Shown here in pieces: positions 15,311 through 22,801 of a DNA stretch of 40,233 nucleotides. The notes under the pieces were generated by a model, which had not been told where the DNA came from, ran no database searches, and was given only the letters and a program-made list of their open reading frames with translations. The first letter of the stretch is position 1; every line of letters starts with the position of its first letter. A program made the position numbers and the translations under genes. This DNA comes from Anaerolineae bacterium (GTDB lineage: Bacteria; Chloroflexota; Anaerolineae; B4-G1; SLSP01), in NCBI GenBank assembly GCA_016931315.1, contig JAFGFB010000161.1:1-40233 (forward strand). The letters are read 5' to 3'.

Positions 15311-17506
15311 ATGGTAGATCAAACACATCCACTATTACGCAACCTCAATACTCAGCAATGCGAGGCAGTCACCGTCGCAGATGGTCCGGTATTGGTACTG
15401 GCGGGACCTGGCTCCGGCAAGACTCGCGTGCTCACGCATCGTATCGCCTGGATGTTGAGCGAGATACAGACGCCCGCGTGGCAGATACTTGCCGTCACCT
15501 TCACCAACAAAGCCGCACGCCAAATGCGCGAACGCCTGACCACCATGGTTGGGCGAGAAACCGCTCTGGATATGTCGGTGGGGACCTTCCACGCCACCTG
15601 CGCGCGCATCCTACGGCGAGAAGCTGAGCACACCCGATTCTCACGCGACTATCTGATTTTAGATGCCGATGATCAGCTCGCCCTAATGAAGCTTGTGGTG
15701 AAAGAACTGGGCCTTGACGATAAGAAATACCGCCCCGCTGCGCTGCTCAACGCCGTTTCTCAGGCAAAGAATGAATTACTAACGCCTGAGCAGTACCCCA
15801 TCCGCACTTATCATGACGAGATTGTAGCACGCGCTTTTACGCGCTACCAGGCTGCATTACGAAGCAGCAATGCCCTCGATTTTGATGACCTGCTGGTAGA
15901 ACCGGTGCGCCTGTTCCAGACAGAAGCAGAGCTACTCGAGAAATACCGGCGACGCTTCCGCTATATCCTGGTAGATGAGTTTCAGGATACCAATCTGGCG
16001 CAATATGTGCTTCTGCGCTTACTCACCCAGGAGCATCGAAGCCTCTATGCAGTAGCAGATGAAGACCAATCCATTTATTCCTGGCGCGGGGCCGACTACC
16101 GCAATATTCGCAGGCTGCGGCAGGACTATCCGGAATTGACACAGATTTTGCTGACCGAGAATTACCGTTCCACAGAAGTGATTCTGAATGCCGCGCAAGC
16201 TGTGATTGCTCACAATCCCGACCGCACACCCAAGCAGCTCTTTACGAAGAAGAAGGGGGGCGCCACCATCACGCTGCGAGAGGCCTATGATGAGCAAGAA
16301 GAAGCCGCGTTTGTCGCGCGAGAGATCCAAAGCCTCCAACGCACCGGAAAAGCGTTGAACGAGATTGCGGTGATGTACCGCACGAATGCACAATCCCGCG
16401 CCCTGGAGGAAACCTTTATCCGCGAAAAATTGCCCTACCGGTTGATTGGTGGCGTGCGGTTTTACGCGCGCAAGGAAATCAAAGATGTGCTGGCTTACTT
16501 GCGGTTGGCCCAAAATAGTGATGATAACATCAGTTTTCAGCGGGTGGTCAATGTGCCGGCGCGAGGCATCGGGACGCGAACATTGGCAACCATTGTGGAA
16601 AGCGCCACACAGGCGAACTGCAGCGCCTATCAAGCCGCACAGCAATTGCTTCAAGAACGAGCACTGGGCAGTCGCGCTGAACGCCCCGTGCAGTTCTTTC
16701 TCTCACTCGTAGCCGGATGGCAGGAAGCGCGTGAGAGCATGACAGTAGTCGCACTCCTGGACCGCATTCTGGGAGAAGTTGATTACCAATCTTTTCTACG
16801 GGATGGCTCGGATGAGGGCGAATCCCGTTGGGAAAATGTATTGGCACTGCGCGCTGTGACTGCGGAGAAACCTGATCTCACACTCATTGATTTCCTCACC
16901 GAGGTGGCCCTGGTAGCAGATGTGGACGATATTGACGAGGAAGTGCGCGCCGTGACGCTGCTCACATTGCACAGCGCCAAAGGCCTGGAATATCCCATCG
17001 TCTTTATTACAGGATTAGAAGAAGGGTTGCTGCCCCATAGCCGCTCCATCGAAGATTCGCCCGAAGCGGTCGCAGAAGAACGCCGCCTCTTCTACGTGGG
17101 CATTACCCGCGCTGAAGAACGACTCTACCTAAGCTATGCTTTCCGGCGTGGTTGGTATGGAAATTCAGACCCCACAGGACCCTCGCGCTTTTTGGGTGAT
17201 CTGCCAAACACAGGACTGGCTAACCCCAAAGCACGTAGCAACAATCGCTCACAGGGCTGGGGAGGATCAAGTTGGAAAACGGCTCCCACCCAAGCCGCCC
17301 CGGCACGGCGTGAGCGGACCAGCATCCAACCCCGTTTCCAGCGTGGGCAACGGGTCCACCATCGCCGGTTTGGGGATGGCGCAGTGCAGGAAAGCGTGAT
17401 TGAAGGTAATGAAGAGATCGTCACGGTGTTGTTCTTTGATAATCGCATCGGCGTAAAACAATTCCTTGCCAGCATGGCGCCGCTTGAGCCGGCAGCTGAG
17501 CATTGA
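15311..17506 (+). CDS. pcrA: ATP-dependent DNA helicase PcrA/UvrD
   Basis: 731 aa, normal for the superfamily 1A 3'-5' helicases used in nucleotide excision repair and in removing RecA or stalled polymerases. Motifs in order: Q-motif LNTQQCEAV; Walker A AGPGSGKT (31-38); motif Ia VTFTNKAARQMRER; Walker B ILVDEFQDTN; motif III AVADEDQSIYSWRGADY; motif IV LTENYRS; motif V VTLLTLHSAKGLEYPIVF; motif VI RRLFYVGITRAEERLYL. The C-terminal Tudor-like segment (RFQRGQRVHHRRFGDGAV and on) is the RNA-polymerase-binding module of PcrA. It diverges from hrcA. The start has no ribosome site and appears leaderless. No terminator is visible after it. Confidence 0.95.
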   Translation: MVDQTHPLLRNLNTQQCEAVTVADGPVLVLAGPGSGKTRVLTHRIAWMLSEIQTPAWQILAVTFTNKAARQMRERLTTMVGRETALDMSVGTFHATCARILRREAEHTRFSRDYLILDADDQLALMKLVVKELGLDDKKYRPAALLNAVSQAKNELLTPEQYPIRTYHDEIVARAFTRYQAALRSSNALDFDDLLVEPVRLFQTEAELLEKYRRRFRYILVDEFQDTNLAQYVLLRLLTQEHRSLYAVADEDQSIYSWRGADYRNIRRLRQDYPELTQILLTENYRSTEVILNAAQAVIAHNPDRTPKQLFTKKKGGATITLREAYDEQEEAAFVAREIQSLQRTGKALNEIAVMYRTNAQSRALEETFIREKLPYRLIGGVRFYARKEIKDVLAYLRLAQNSDDNISFQRVVNVPARGIGTRTLATIVESATQANCSAYQAAQQLLQERALGSRAERPVQFFLSLVAGWQEARESMTVVALLDRILGEVDYQSFLRDGSDEGESRWENVLALRAVTAEKPDLTLIDFLTEVALVADVDDIDEEVRAVTLLTLHSAKGLEYPIVFITGLEEGLLPHSRSIEDSPEAVAEERRLFYVGITRAEERLYLSYAFRRGWYGNSDPTGPSRFLGDLPNTGLANPKARSNNRSQGWGGSSWKTAPTQAAPARRERTSIQPRFQRGQRVHHRRFGDGAVQESVIEGNEEIVTVLFFDNRIGVKQFLASMAPLEPAAEH

Positions 17507-17524
17507 GAACGTTTCTATGCCATA

Positions 17525-17604
17525 TTGCATTTCTACAATAAGCATGTATGCTTTAATCAATTGCCAAGAATGCCTTACACAACCTGCAAAGATCATAATG
17601 ATCT
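17525..17604 (+). promoter_or_regulatory. Possible promoter and 15-bp dyad upstream of the exported-protein pair
   Basis: TTGCAT (17525-17530) and TATGCT (17547-17552) have a 16-base spacer. Downstream, AGATCAT-A-ATGATCT (17590-17604) is a perfect dyad 23 bases before the ATG, between the promoter and GGGAGG. It could be an operator or leader element. Confidence 0.4.
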
Positions 17605-17627
17605 ATAAGGCATAAGGGAGGCTGGAG

Positions 17628-19169
17628 ATGATGAATGCAAAAAAGGTGCTCTGGCTTGCGGGTATCGCCGGCCTGATCGGCGCGTTGGCCTTCATCGGCA
17701 ATGGGATGCTAGCGCACCGTGAGACGGCCATCGCTGCCATAGTGAATCCGGTCCAGAGTCAACCGGTGCGTCAGTTTGCGCCCAACATCTTTGCATACCG
17801 CAATCTCGAAGCTGCCGCCATCATGTGTACTCTGGCAACCACCACAACAACCACTCTCCCGAATATCACGACCATCGAAAATGCCGCGATGATCGCCAAC
17901 TATACTGGTTTGGCGTTAGCAGTGGGTGGAAAAGGGGCCGAGATTGAGCCCCAGAAAAATTTCTTCCGCCTGGACAATGCCATTGTCGGATGGGAATACC
18001 GCGTACAGGCAATTCCAGATGGCGTTGGCAACTATAACCTTGCCATGGTGGTCTATGATCGAGATCGCAATATCGTCATTACCGATGCCAACCCCTTTGA
18101 TGGAAACTCGGCCTCGATAGTACTTTTACCTGCTAATACGGGACCGTATTACTTTGAAATTTCACAGTACAGCGAGCAGTGCAGTGGCGGAACTTACCGG
18201 TTGGTGGTAAGCAGCGTGCAACCCACTAACACACCGACCCCCACCAAAACCCCCACAGCACCAACGATCACCAACACGCCAGCGCCCACCTGGATTCCAG
18301 GCTTTGATCAATATGAGCCCAACTTCGATTTCGATACGGCAACCACCGTTGCCCCCGGTGTGACTTACAGTCTCAACTTCGTTCCCTGGGGCGGACTTGG
18401 CCCTGATAATGATTATTTCAGGCTATGGATCAAACCTGGGCTTTTCTTCGCCTGCGAAACCCTGGAGCTAAGCCCTGGCGTTGATACCAACATGATCCTC
18501 TACGATGCCAATCGTAACCTGGTTTCTGGCAACGATGACCGCTCATTGGGCGATTACAGCAGCCGATTGAGTTATTATGCCTCATATGAAGGCTGGTTAT
18601 ATTTGCTGGTAGGGCACGGCGGGCGCATGGACCTGCGCGACACAGCCAATAGCGATTACGATCTGCGCTGCACAATGACCGTGCCGGGAACACCTGCCGC
18701 CGGGCAGCCCACTTCACAGCCGGTGGATAAAGATATCACACCCGTGCCAACACGCACTCCCCAACCGCCTTCCTCACCGGTCGCCACACCCACATCAGCA
18801 CCCGCGACAGAGAACGTGACGCTTTCGTTCCGTCCACTTACAACGCCCACGCCGATTGTACCGACGCCAACCCCCTCGGGGTTCCGCACCTTCCGTGTGA
18901 TCGTCTTCTATGATACCAATAACGACGGGCTTTTTGGTGCAGGTGAGGGTGTTCCTGGCTTTTTTATCCGGGTGCTACACGCCGTCAGCAATGAGGAAAT
19001 GGCGCGCAGTTACACCGATGATCAGGGACAACAGTCGTTTACTGTGCCCACCCCCGGTGCTGTGCGGTTGTTGATTCCGCTGCTGGGCCTGGATCGCCTG
19101 GTGGACCCAAGTACGCCAGAAGTGAAAGTACGTATCGTGCCCTCAACGCTGCCTGCCACCATTCCCTAG
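17628..19169 (+). CDS. Exported protein with two PPC-like domains, Thr/Pro linkers and an SdrD-B-like domain
   Basis: 513 aa of unknown function. An N-terminal signal or anchor helix (VLWLAGIAGLIGALAFIGNG, residues 7-26) is followed by a beta-rich domain (~85-200: WEYRVQAI, YNLAMVVYDRDRN, YYFEISQYSEQCSGGTYRLVV) typical of bacterial pre-peptidase C-terminal (PPC) domains. A Thr/Pro linker comes next, then a second PPC-like domain (~225-350: YEPNFDFDTATTVAPGVTYS, DNDYFRLWIKPG). A second long linker leads to a C-terminal module beginning VIVFYDTNNDGLFGAGEGVP, which resembles SdrD-B/Cna-B with an Asp-rich calcium-loop-like motif. GGGAGG lies six bases before the ATG. It is probably displayed outside the membrane and cotranscribed with the next gene, 17 bases downstream. 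No catalytic residues were recognised. Confidence 0.75.
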   Translation: MMNAKKVLWLAGIAGLIGALAFIGNGMLAHRETAIAAIVNPVQSQPVRQFAPNIFAYRNLEAAAIMCTLATTTTTTLPNITTIENAAMIANYTGLALAVGGKGAEIEPQKNFFRLDNAIVGWEYRVQAIPDGVGNYNLAMVVYDRDRNIVITDANPFDGNSASIVLLPANTGPYYFEISQYSEQCSGGTYRLVVSSVQPTNTPTPTKTPTAPTITNTPAPTWIPGFDQYEPNFDFDTATTVAPGVTYSLNFVPWGGLGPDNDYFRLWIKPGLFFACETLELSPGVDTNMILYDANRNLVSGNDDRSLGDYSSRLSYYASYEGWLYLLVGHGGRMDLRDTANSDYDLRCTMTVPGTPAAGQPTSQPVDKDITPVPTRTPQPPSSPVATPTSAPATENVTLSFRPLTTPTPIVPTPTPSGFRTFRVIVFYDTNNDGLFGAGEGVPGFFIRVLHAVSNEEMARSYTDDQGQQSFTVPTPGAVRLLIPLLGLDRLVDPSTPEVKVRIVPSTLPATIP

Positions 19170-19186
19170 CAACAGGAAGGGATACT

Positions 19187-20638
19187 ATGCTCGACACACC
19201 AGAGGTTAGACCTCACGAAGAGACATCACAGGCATTCCCACATCCGCAGGCTGCCGAATACCCCACGGATACGTCATGCACGCCGGCGACCTCCCATGCG
19301 GAACCGATTTCCGGTCTTCCGCCGTTGCCGCCTGATCCACACGCGGAATCTCGGGGATTTCCTCCCACCTGGGCGCTGCTGCTCATCGTTCTGGGGGTTT
19401 TGTTGATCATCGCGGCGGCAATCGGTACGCTGCTCAGTAATCAACGCGCACAACCCACAGGGGGAGCGGAGCCACAGGCCGTTGAGAAAATCTCAACCTT
19501 CATCTCACCACCAGACCTGCCAGCAGAGATGATTGTGTTACAGGAAAACGGGAATCCGCTGCCGGCAGCAGTGCCCCTGTACCTCAGCGTGAAAGATCAA
19601 GAATTTACAATCACACCTGTCACGATGGAGGATTACCGGTGGCCTATCCCTGCAGTTGCCGATCACCAGACGGTGTGGATCTATGGCACGGTCATCAATT
19701 ATGTGATCGGTATCCCTTACACACAAATGAGCGAGACCTTGCTCGCCGGATTGGATTCCGCTTCGCGGATTACCGTTACGTTGAGCACCGGGACAGAACT
19801 TGTCTTCGGTAGTCCACAAGCACAGCGCATACCGGAGAACGATATCAGTGCGTTGAATCAAAGTCGTCCAGGTCTCACCCTGGTATTGCTTAGCAGCGCG
19901 ACTACCGATCGCTTGATCGTTCAAGCACGCTATCTACCAGAGGAGGGCGCCACATCCAGCAACAGCCAGAAGGTGAATGCGGTGCAGATATCGGTAGCGG
20001 ATTCCGGTGTTTTTGATGCCAACAACGGTGGCTTACAGCGTTTCATTGTTGAGTATGAGGTTACAAATGTCGGCACCACAACGGTAGACCCCAACCTCTT
20101 CGATATGGTTCTGGAAGATGGCTTGGGACAGCGCTATGCCCTGAACCCGGAGACTTCGGCGTTGGGTGAAGCAGGGCCATTGCTGGCGCTTGTGCCCGCC
20201 GGAACAATAGCGATGGGCAGCGCCGGATATCAAGTGCCGCGCGATTTGACTCCGCCACTCACCTGGATTTTCCGCGCCGACCCAACTTCTAGTGAAAGCG
20301 CGCGTTTCTCATTGCCCTACCAACCACCCGCGCCAGATCCAGGGCAACCTCAAGTCGAATTGAGCTCTGCCTTTGTGGATGGCAGGCGCAATCTCATCGT
20401 GATCAATGGTGTCATCCGCAACGTTGGCGAATCCAATCTGGCTGTGACATTCGATAACGTAAAACTGACTTCGAGCATGGGCCAAGCCACCTTGCAAGCA
20501 GCAACGCCAGCGCTCCCGTGGAGCCTGCCTGCAGGAGGGCAGCAGCTTTTCGAGCTGCAATTTGTGAAGCCCACAGACGTGGACTCGGTCTTACTGGACG
20601 TATGGGGTTTCACTTTCGAGATTGAAGGTCTGCCGTAA
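19187..20638 (+). CDS. Single-pass membrane protein with DUF4352-like extracytoplasmic domains
   Basis: 483 aa, not recognised as a named family. A Pro/Thr-rich cytoplasmic segment of ~60 residues precedes one membrane helix (WALLLIVLGVLLIIAAAIGTLL, ~63-84). The rest is beta-rich and presumably outside. A segment around VQISVADSGVFDANNGGLQRF, then VEYEVTNVGTTTVDPNLFDMVLEDGLGQRYALN, has the look of DUF4352 or telokin-like domains. A repeat of the same idea occurs near the C-terminus (NLIVINGVIRNVGESNLAVT, NVKLTSSMGQATLQA). It begins 17 bases after the preceding exported protein, so the two are likely cotranscribed and may act together at the cell surface. It ends at a bidirectional terminator. 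Confidence 0.7.
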   Translation: MLDTPEVRPHEETSQAFPHPQAAEYPTDTSCTPATSHAEPISGLPPLPPDPHAESRGFPPTWALLLIVLGVLLIIAAAIGTLLSNQRAQPTGGAEPQAVEKISTFISPPDLPAEMIVLQENGNPLPAAVPLYLSVKDQEFTITPVTMEDYRWPIPAVADHQTVWIYGTVINYVIGIPYTQMSETLLAGLDSASRITVTLSTGTELVFGSPQAQRIPENDISALNQSRPGLTLVLLSSATTDRLIVQARYLPEEGATSSNSQKVNAVQISVADSGVFDANNGGLQRFIVEYEVTNVGTTTVDPNLFDMVLEDGLGQRYALNPETSALGEAGPLLALVPAGTIAMGSAGYQVPRDLTPPLTWIFRADPTSSESARFSLPYQPPAPDPGQPQVELSSAFVDGRRNLIVINGVIRNVGESNLAVTFDNVKLTSSMGQATLQAATPALPWSLPAGGQQLFELQFVKPTDVDSVLLDVWGFTFEIEGLP

Positions 20639-20660
20639 CCGACCCGGATTAGCTATAAAC

Positions 20661-20690
20661 AACGCGGCTCCATTTGAACGGAGCCGCGTT
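20661..20690. terminator. Bidirectional terminator between convergent genes
   Basis: AACGCGGCTCC (20661-20671) pairs perfectly with GGAGCCGCGTT (20680-20690) around an 8-base loop. It sits between the plus-strand gene ending at 20638 and pgeF ending at 20712. The minus-strand exit reads GTTTATAG; the plus-strand exit has no clear U tract. Confidence 0.7.
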
Positions 20691-20711
20691 GCATTTCATC
20701 CACAAGCGCTA

Positions 20712-21509
20712 CTACTGGCGGAGGCACATGAGAACACCAAAACGACCCGTGCGCCCGTGCTCGGCGCGATGTGAATACCACTCATCGGTACGCGCCGCAG
20801 TGTCCAGCTGCGATGGAATGACGGTCATTACCCCTGCGGCATGGAGCTGTGCAGTGATAGCAGCCGGCAAATCCAGGAACGCCTGATTTTCACGTCGCTC
20901 AGCAAACACCGTCTGCGGCGGTACGGCGGCTTCAATCGCAGCAAGAACCTCTGCACCGACCGCGTAATGGCGTGGTCCAATCGCCGGGCCAATCCCTGCC
21001 CAGAGGTCTTCTGGATGTGTTCCAAAGGAAGCCTGCATTGCCCGCACGGTTGCCACAACCACCCCCGCTGCTACACCGCGCCAACCAGCGTGAGCCAGTC
21101 CCACGGCATGCCGCACAGGGTCGAAAAACAGCACCGGCGCGCAATCCGCAAAACGCATCAGCACTGCGACGCCCAGGGCGTCGGTAATCAACGCATCAGT
21201 CTCCTGAATGACACTACCACCAGCTTCAGGACCCACACGGACCACATGGTTTCCATGAACCTGAAAAGGGGTGACTACGGCCTCACGCCGAAGGCCAAAA
21301 GCAGCGAAGACCCGGCGATAATTCTCGGCGACTGCCGCAGGATCATCACCAACGGTGCTGCCCAGATTCAGCGCCGCCAGATGCCCGCGGCTGACGCCAC
21401 CCAGGCGTGTGAGCAGCGCATGCTCCACCCCATCCATTATCTGCGGAAAACGATACCAGGTCAGACCAGCGCTCTGGCAGCGTTCCACAGGTGGCAGCAG
21501 TGAGTTCAT
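20712..21509 (-). CDS. pgeF: Laccase-fold purine nucleoside phosphorylase (YfiH/PgeF family)
   Basis: 265 aa from ATG 21509 (the frame is open to 21557). This family was long called polyphenol oxidase; members phosphorolyse adenosine, guanosine and inosine, and deaminate adenosine. The zinc/active-site residues are visible: His in PFQVHGNHV, Cys in RFADCAPVLFFDP and His in GLAHAGWRGVAAG. Other family marks are LTRLGGVSRGHLAALNLGSTVGDDPAAVAENY and GIGPAIGPRHYAVG. It overlaps the GerW-like gene by four bases (ATGA), so it is translationally coupled to it. Confidence 0.93.
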   Translation of the reverse strand: MNSLLPPVERCQSAGLTWYRFPQIMDGVEHALLTRLGGVSRGHLAALNLGSTVGDDPAAVAENYRRVFAAFGLRREAVVTPFQVHGNHVVRVGPEAGGSVIQETDALITDALGVAVLMRFADCAPVLFFDPVRHAVGLAHAGWRGVAAGVVVATVRAMQASFGTHPEDLWAGIGPAIGPRHYAVGAEVLAAIEAAVPPQTVFAERRENQAFLDLPAAITAQLHAAGVMTVIPSQLDTAARTDEWYSHRAEHGRTGRFGVLMCLRQ

Positions 21510-21937
21510 TTCTTGAACAGCGATTTCAGCACCAGCCCCAACCAAGCGACACACCACATTCCCAAGGCAATCCCCATGAGCGCGATTTTCTGTTCATCCT
21601 GAATTGGGATGACCCTGGCGCTATCGGCCCCCACCTCAATATAAGCCAATGGGCGCACTCGGGCGCCGGCAGCGCCGCCGCCGAATTCGCCCTCATCATC
21701 CGCGCCAGCGCATTCTTCCTCATCACTGCAACAAGCATCGTCGTCGTGATCAACACACGCCGCATCACCGCACTCAACGGAAGCCGCGCCCAGTCCCATA
21801 CCGAAACCATAGGCAACTTCGGCCACAGGGATCAACGTGCGCCCCTGAACTTCCTTAGGCTCACCGAAAACCACGTTGACATCTGCCTTATCAACCGTAG
21901 CAGCAATCTGGTCCAGTATAGAAGTGAACTTATCCAT
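21506..21937 (-). CDS. GerW/YtfJ-family protein with Cys/Asp-rich insertion and C-terminal membrane helix
   Basis: 143 aa. The N-terminal part (VVFGEPKEVQGRTLIPVAEVAYGFGMGLG) and the region after a Gly stretch (RVRPLAYIEVGADSARVIPIQD) match the GerW (YtfJ) family, known as a Bacillus spore protein but common in non-sporulating bacteria. Between them, residues ~51-83 form an unusual acidic insert with five Cys (56, 61, 69, 70, 76) and more than ten Asp/Glu, suggesting metal binding. The C-terminus is a hydrophobic helix with a basic tail (GIALGMWCVAWLGLVLKSLFKK), so the protein is probably tail-anchored. It is 55 bases after a smaller related protein and overlaps pgeF. The cellular role is unknown. 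Confidence 0.8.
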   Translation of the reverse strand: MDKFTSILDQIAATVDKADVNVVFGEPKEVQGRTLIPVAEVAYGFGMGLGAASVECGDAACVDHDDDACCSDEEECAGADDEGEFGGGAAGARVRPLAYIEVGADSARVIPIQDEQKIALMGIALGMWCVAWLGLVLKSLFKK

Positions 21938-21992
21938 TGACGTTACCTCCCCTTCGAGAAAAATGAAATATCAGCACTGTGACGCGCAGCGC

Positions 21993-22289
21993 TCATCTCC
22001 TTATCAGATGGTTCAACAGCAGGAGCAAAGATGCGACACCCGCCACGACAAGGGCAGCAACAGCCATCTGGCTGAGCATGTTTTGAGTTACATCAGGAAT
22101 ATTGTGCCAGCGGTTGCCGGCCGTGCCCTCTTCGACCACAGAGATGGGGCGCATTCGCTTGACATGAAAGATACCGCCCGCAGCATTGTTTTCGAGTGTG
22201 GTCACCATCACCGAAGGCAAAAAACGCCGCCCGCCAGCCTGGATAGGTGCACCGGCAATAATCTTCGTGCTTGTAGTCATAGCACTCAT
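21993..22289 (-). CDS. Small GerW-like tail-anchored protein
   Basis: 98 aa from ATG 22289, set by AAGGAG six bases upstream (the frame is open to 22322). The pattern KIIAGAPIQAGGRRFLPSVMV, then RMRPISVVEEGTAGNRWHNIPD, parallels the GEP-I...G-R-LIPV and RPLAYI...G...PI-D segments of the neighbouring YtfJ-like protein, but without the Gly/Cys-rich insert. The C-terminal MAVAALVVAGVASLLLLLNHLIRR is a membrane helix with a basic end. I infer a shortened, diverged paralogue; the similarity is by eye and needs a profile search. It is the first gene of a three-gene unit with the YtfJ-like protein and pgeF. Confidence 0.65.
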   Translation of the reverse strand: MSAMTTSTKIIAGAPIQAGGRRFLPSVMVTTLENNAAGGIFHVKRMRPISVVEEGTAGNRWHNIPDVTQNMLSQMAVAALVVAGVASLLLLLNHLIRR

Positions 22290-22320
22290 GTTGAGCTCCT
22301 TCAAAATATAGAGTAGTGTC

Positions 22321-22348
22321 ATTATAACCCTGCATGAGCCTGTCGCAA
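22321..22348 (-). promoter_or_regulatory. Sigma-A promoter of the GerW-like/pgeF unit
   Basis: On minus, TTGCGA (plus 22343-22348) and a perfect TATAAT (plus 22321-22326) are 16 bases apart. The start is predicted near 22314, about 25 nt before the ATG. The MITE-like element begins ten bases upstream of the -35. Confidence 0.7.
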
Positions 22349-22357
22349 CTTCAAGGG

Positions 22358-22532
22358 ATACGGTAACTGTTCAGCGTTCTTCCGTTTGCCACGACAAAGA
22401 GCGGCTAAAGCCGCAGGTATAGAGAGTGTTTTTAGCTGCCGCGCTGCGCGCGGCAGCTAAAAACACATCTTCTAATGGGCTTCAGCCCGAAATTTACGCT
22501 TTTCGGTGGGAACCTGAACAGTTACGGGGTAT
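22358..22532. mobile_element. MITE-like palindromic element
   Basis: About 175 bases bounded by a perfect 12-bp terminal inverted repeat: GTAACTGTTCAG (22363-22374) and CTGAACAGTTAC (22514-22525). It extends imperfectly outward to ATAC and GTAT. Inside are three hairpins: GCGGCT-AA-AGCCGC (22401-22414); a perfect 19-bp stem with a 3-base loop (22426-22444 with 22448-22466); and GGGCT-TC-AGCCC (22477-22488). There is no open frame. No target-site duplication is obvious. With copy B of the dispersed repeat and two promoters it fills the 512-base gap 22290-22801. Confidence 0.65.
22426..22466. repeat. Perfect 19-bp inverted repeat with 3-base loop
   Basis: GTGTTTTTAGCTGCCGCGC (22426-22444), TGC, then its exact complement (22448-22466). 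It is the longest perfect palindrome seen in the window. It is flanked by A/T at the stem base, so it could terminate transcription in both directions. Confidence 0.9.
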
Positions 22533-22723
22533 GGGGCATTCGTAGCAGTTCAGCGGGCTTCTGCGCCCTGTAGAAGGCCCGCTGTGTGAATTGGCTGCTT
22601 CGTCAACGGGTTGCGCAGCAACCGGGTTGCGTAACAACCTTGGGATGAATGCCTTGCTTGCGCTTCAAAAACAATATGCGGGGCGTAACGCAATTTCGGT
22701 CAGCGACCTGCTTCGGAAGTCCC
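22533..22723. repeat. Dispersed non-coding repeat, copy B
   Basis: This aligns with copy A (5390-5594) along its length. It shares the left core CATTCGTAGCAGTTCA (22537-22552), the GGCTGCTTCG-CAACGGGTTGC segment and an exact 20-base block at 22693-22712. It carries an extra ~15 bases repeating the CAACCGGGTTGCG motif and lacks the right-hand direct repeat. It directly abuts the MITE-like element and ends 14 bases before the moeA promoter. Confidence 0.8.
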
Positions 22724-22736
22724 ATTATTCAGTCGC

Positions 22737-22765
22737 TTGTCACGTTGCACTCCTTGGGGTATGAT
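22737..22765 (+). promoter_or_regulatory. Sigma-A promoter of the moeA fusion
   Basis: TTGTCA (22737-22742), a 17-base spacer and TATGAT (22760-22765). The start is expected near 22772, about 30 nt before the ATG at 22802. No Shine-Dalgarno is visible before that ATG. Confidence 0.65.
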
Positions 22766-22801
22766 ATAGGTAATTGAATCTATACGATATGCAACAATCC
22801 T

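Noticed and set aside
16019-16654. 211-aa minus-strand open frame inside pcrA
   Set aside because: It is fully antisense to helicase motifs and has no recognisable domain or ribosome site.
18220-18300. Thr/Pro-coding stretches looking like tandem DNA repeats or a CRISPR
   Set aside because: They are in-frame low-complexity linkers of exported proteins (also near 3060-3240, 18720-18880 and 25000-25120). There are no spacers of constant length.
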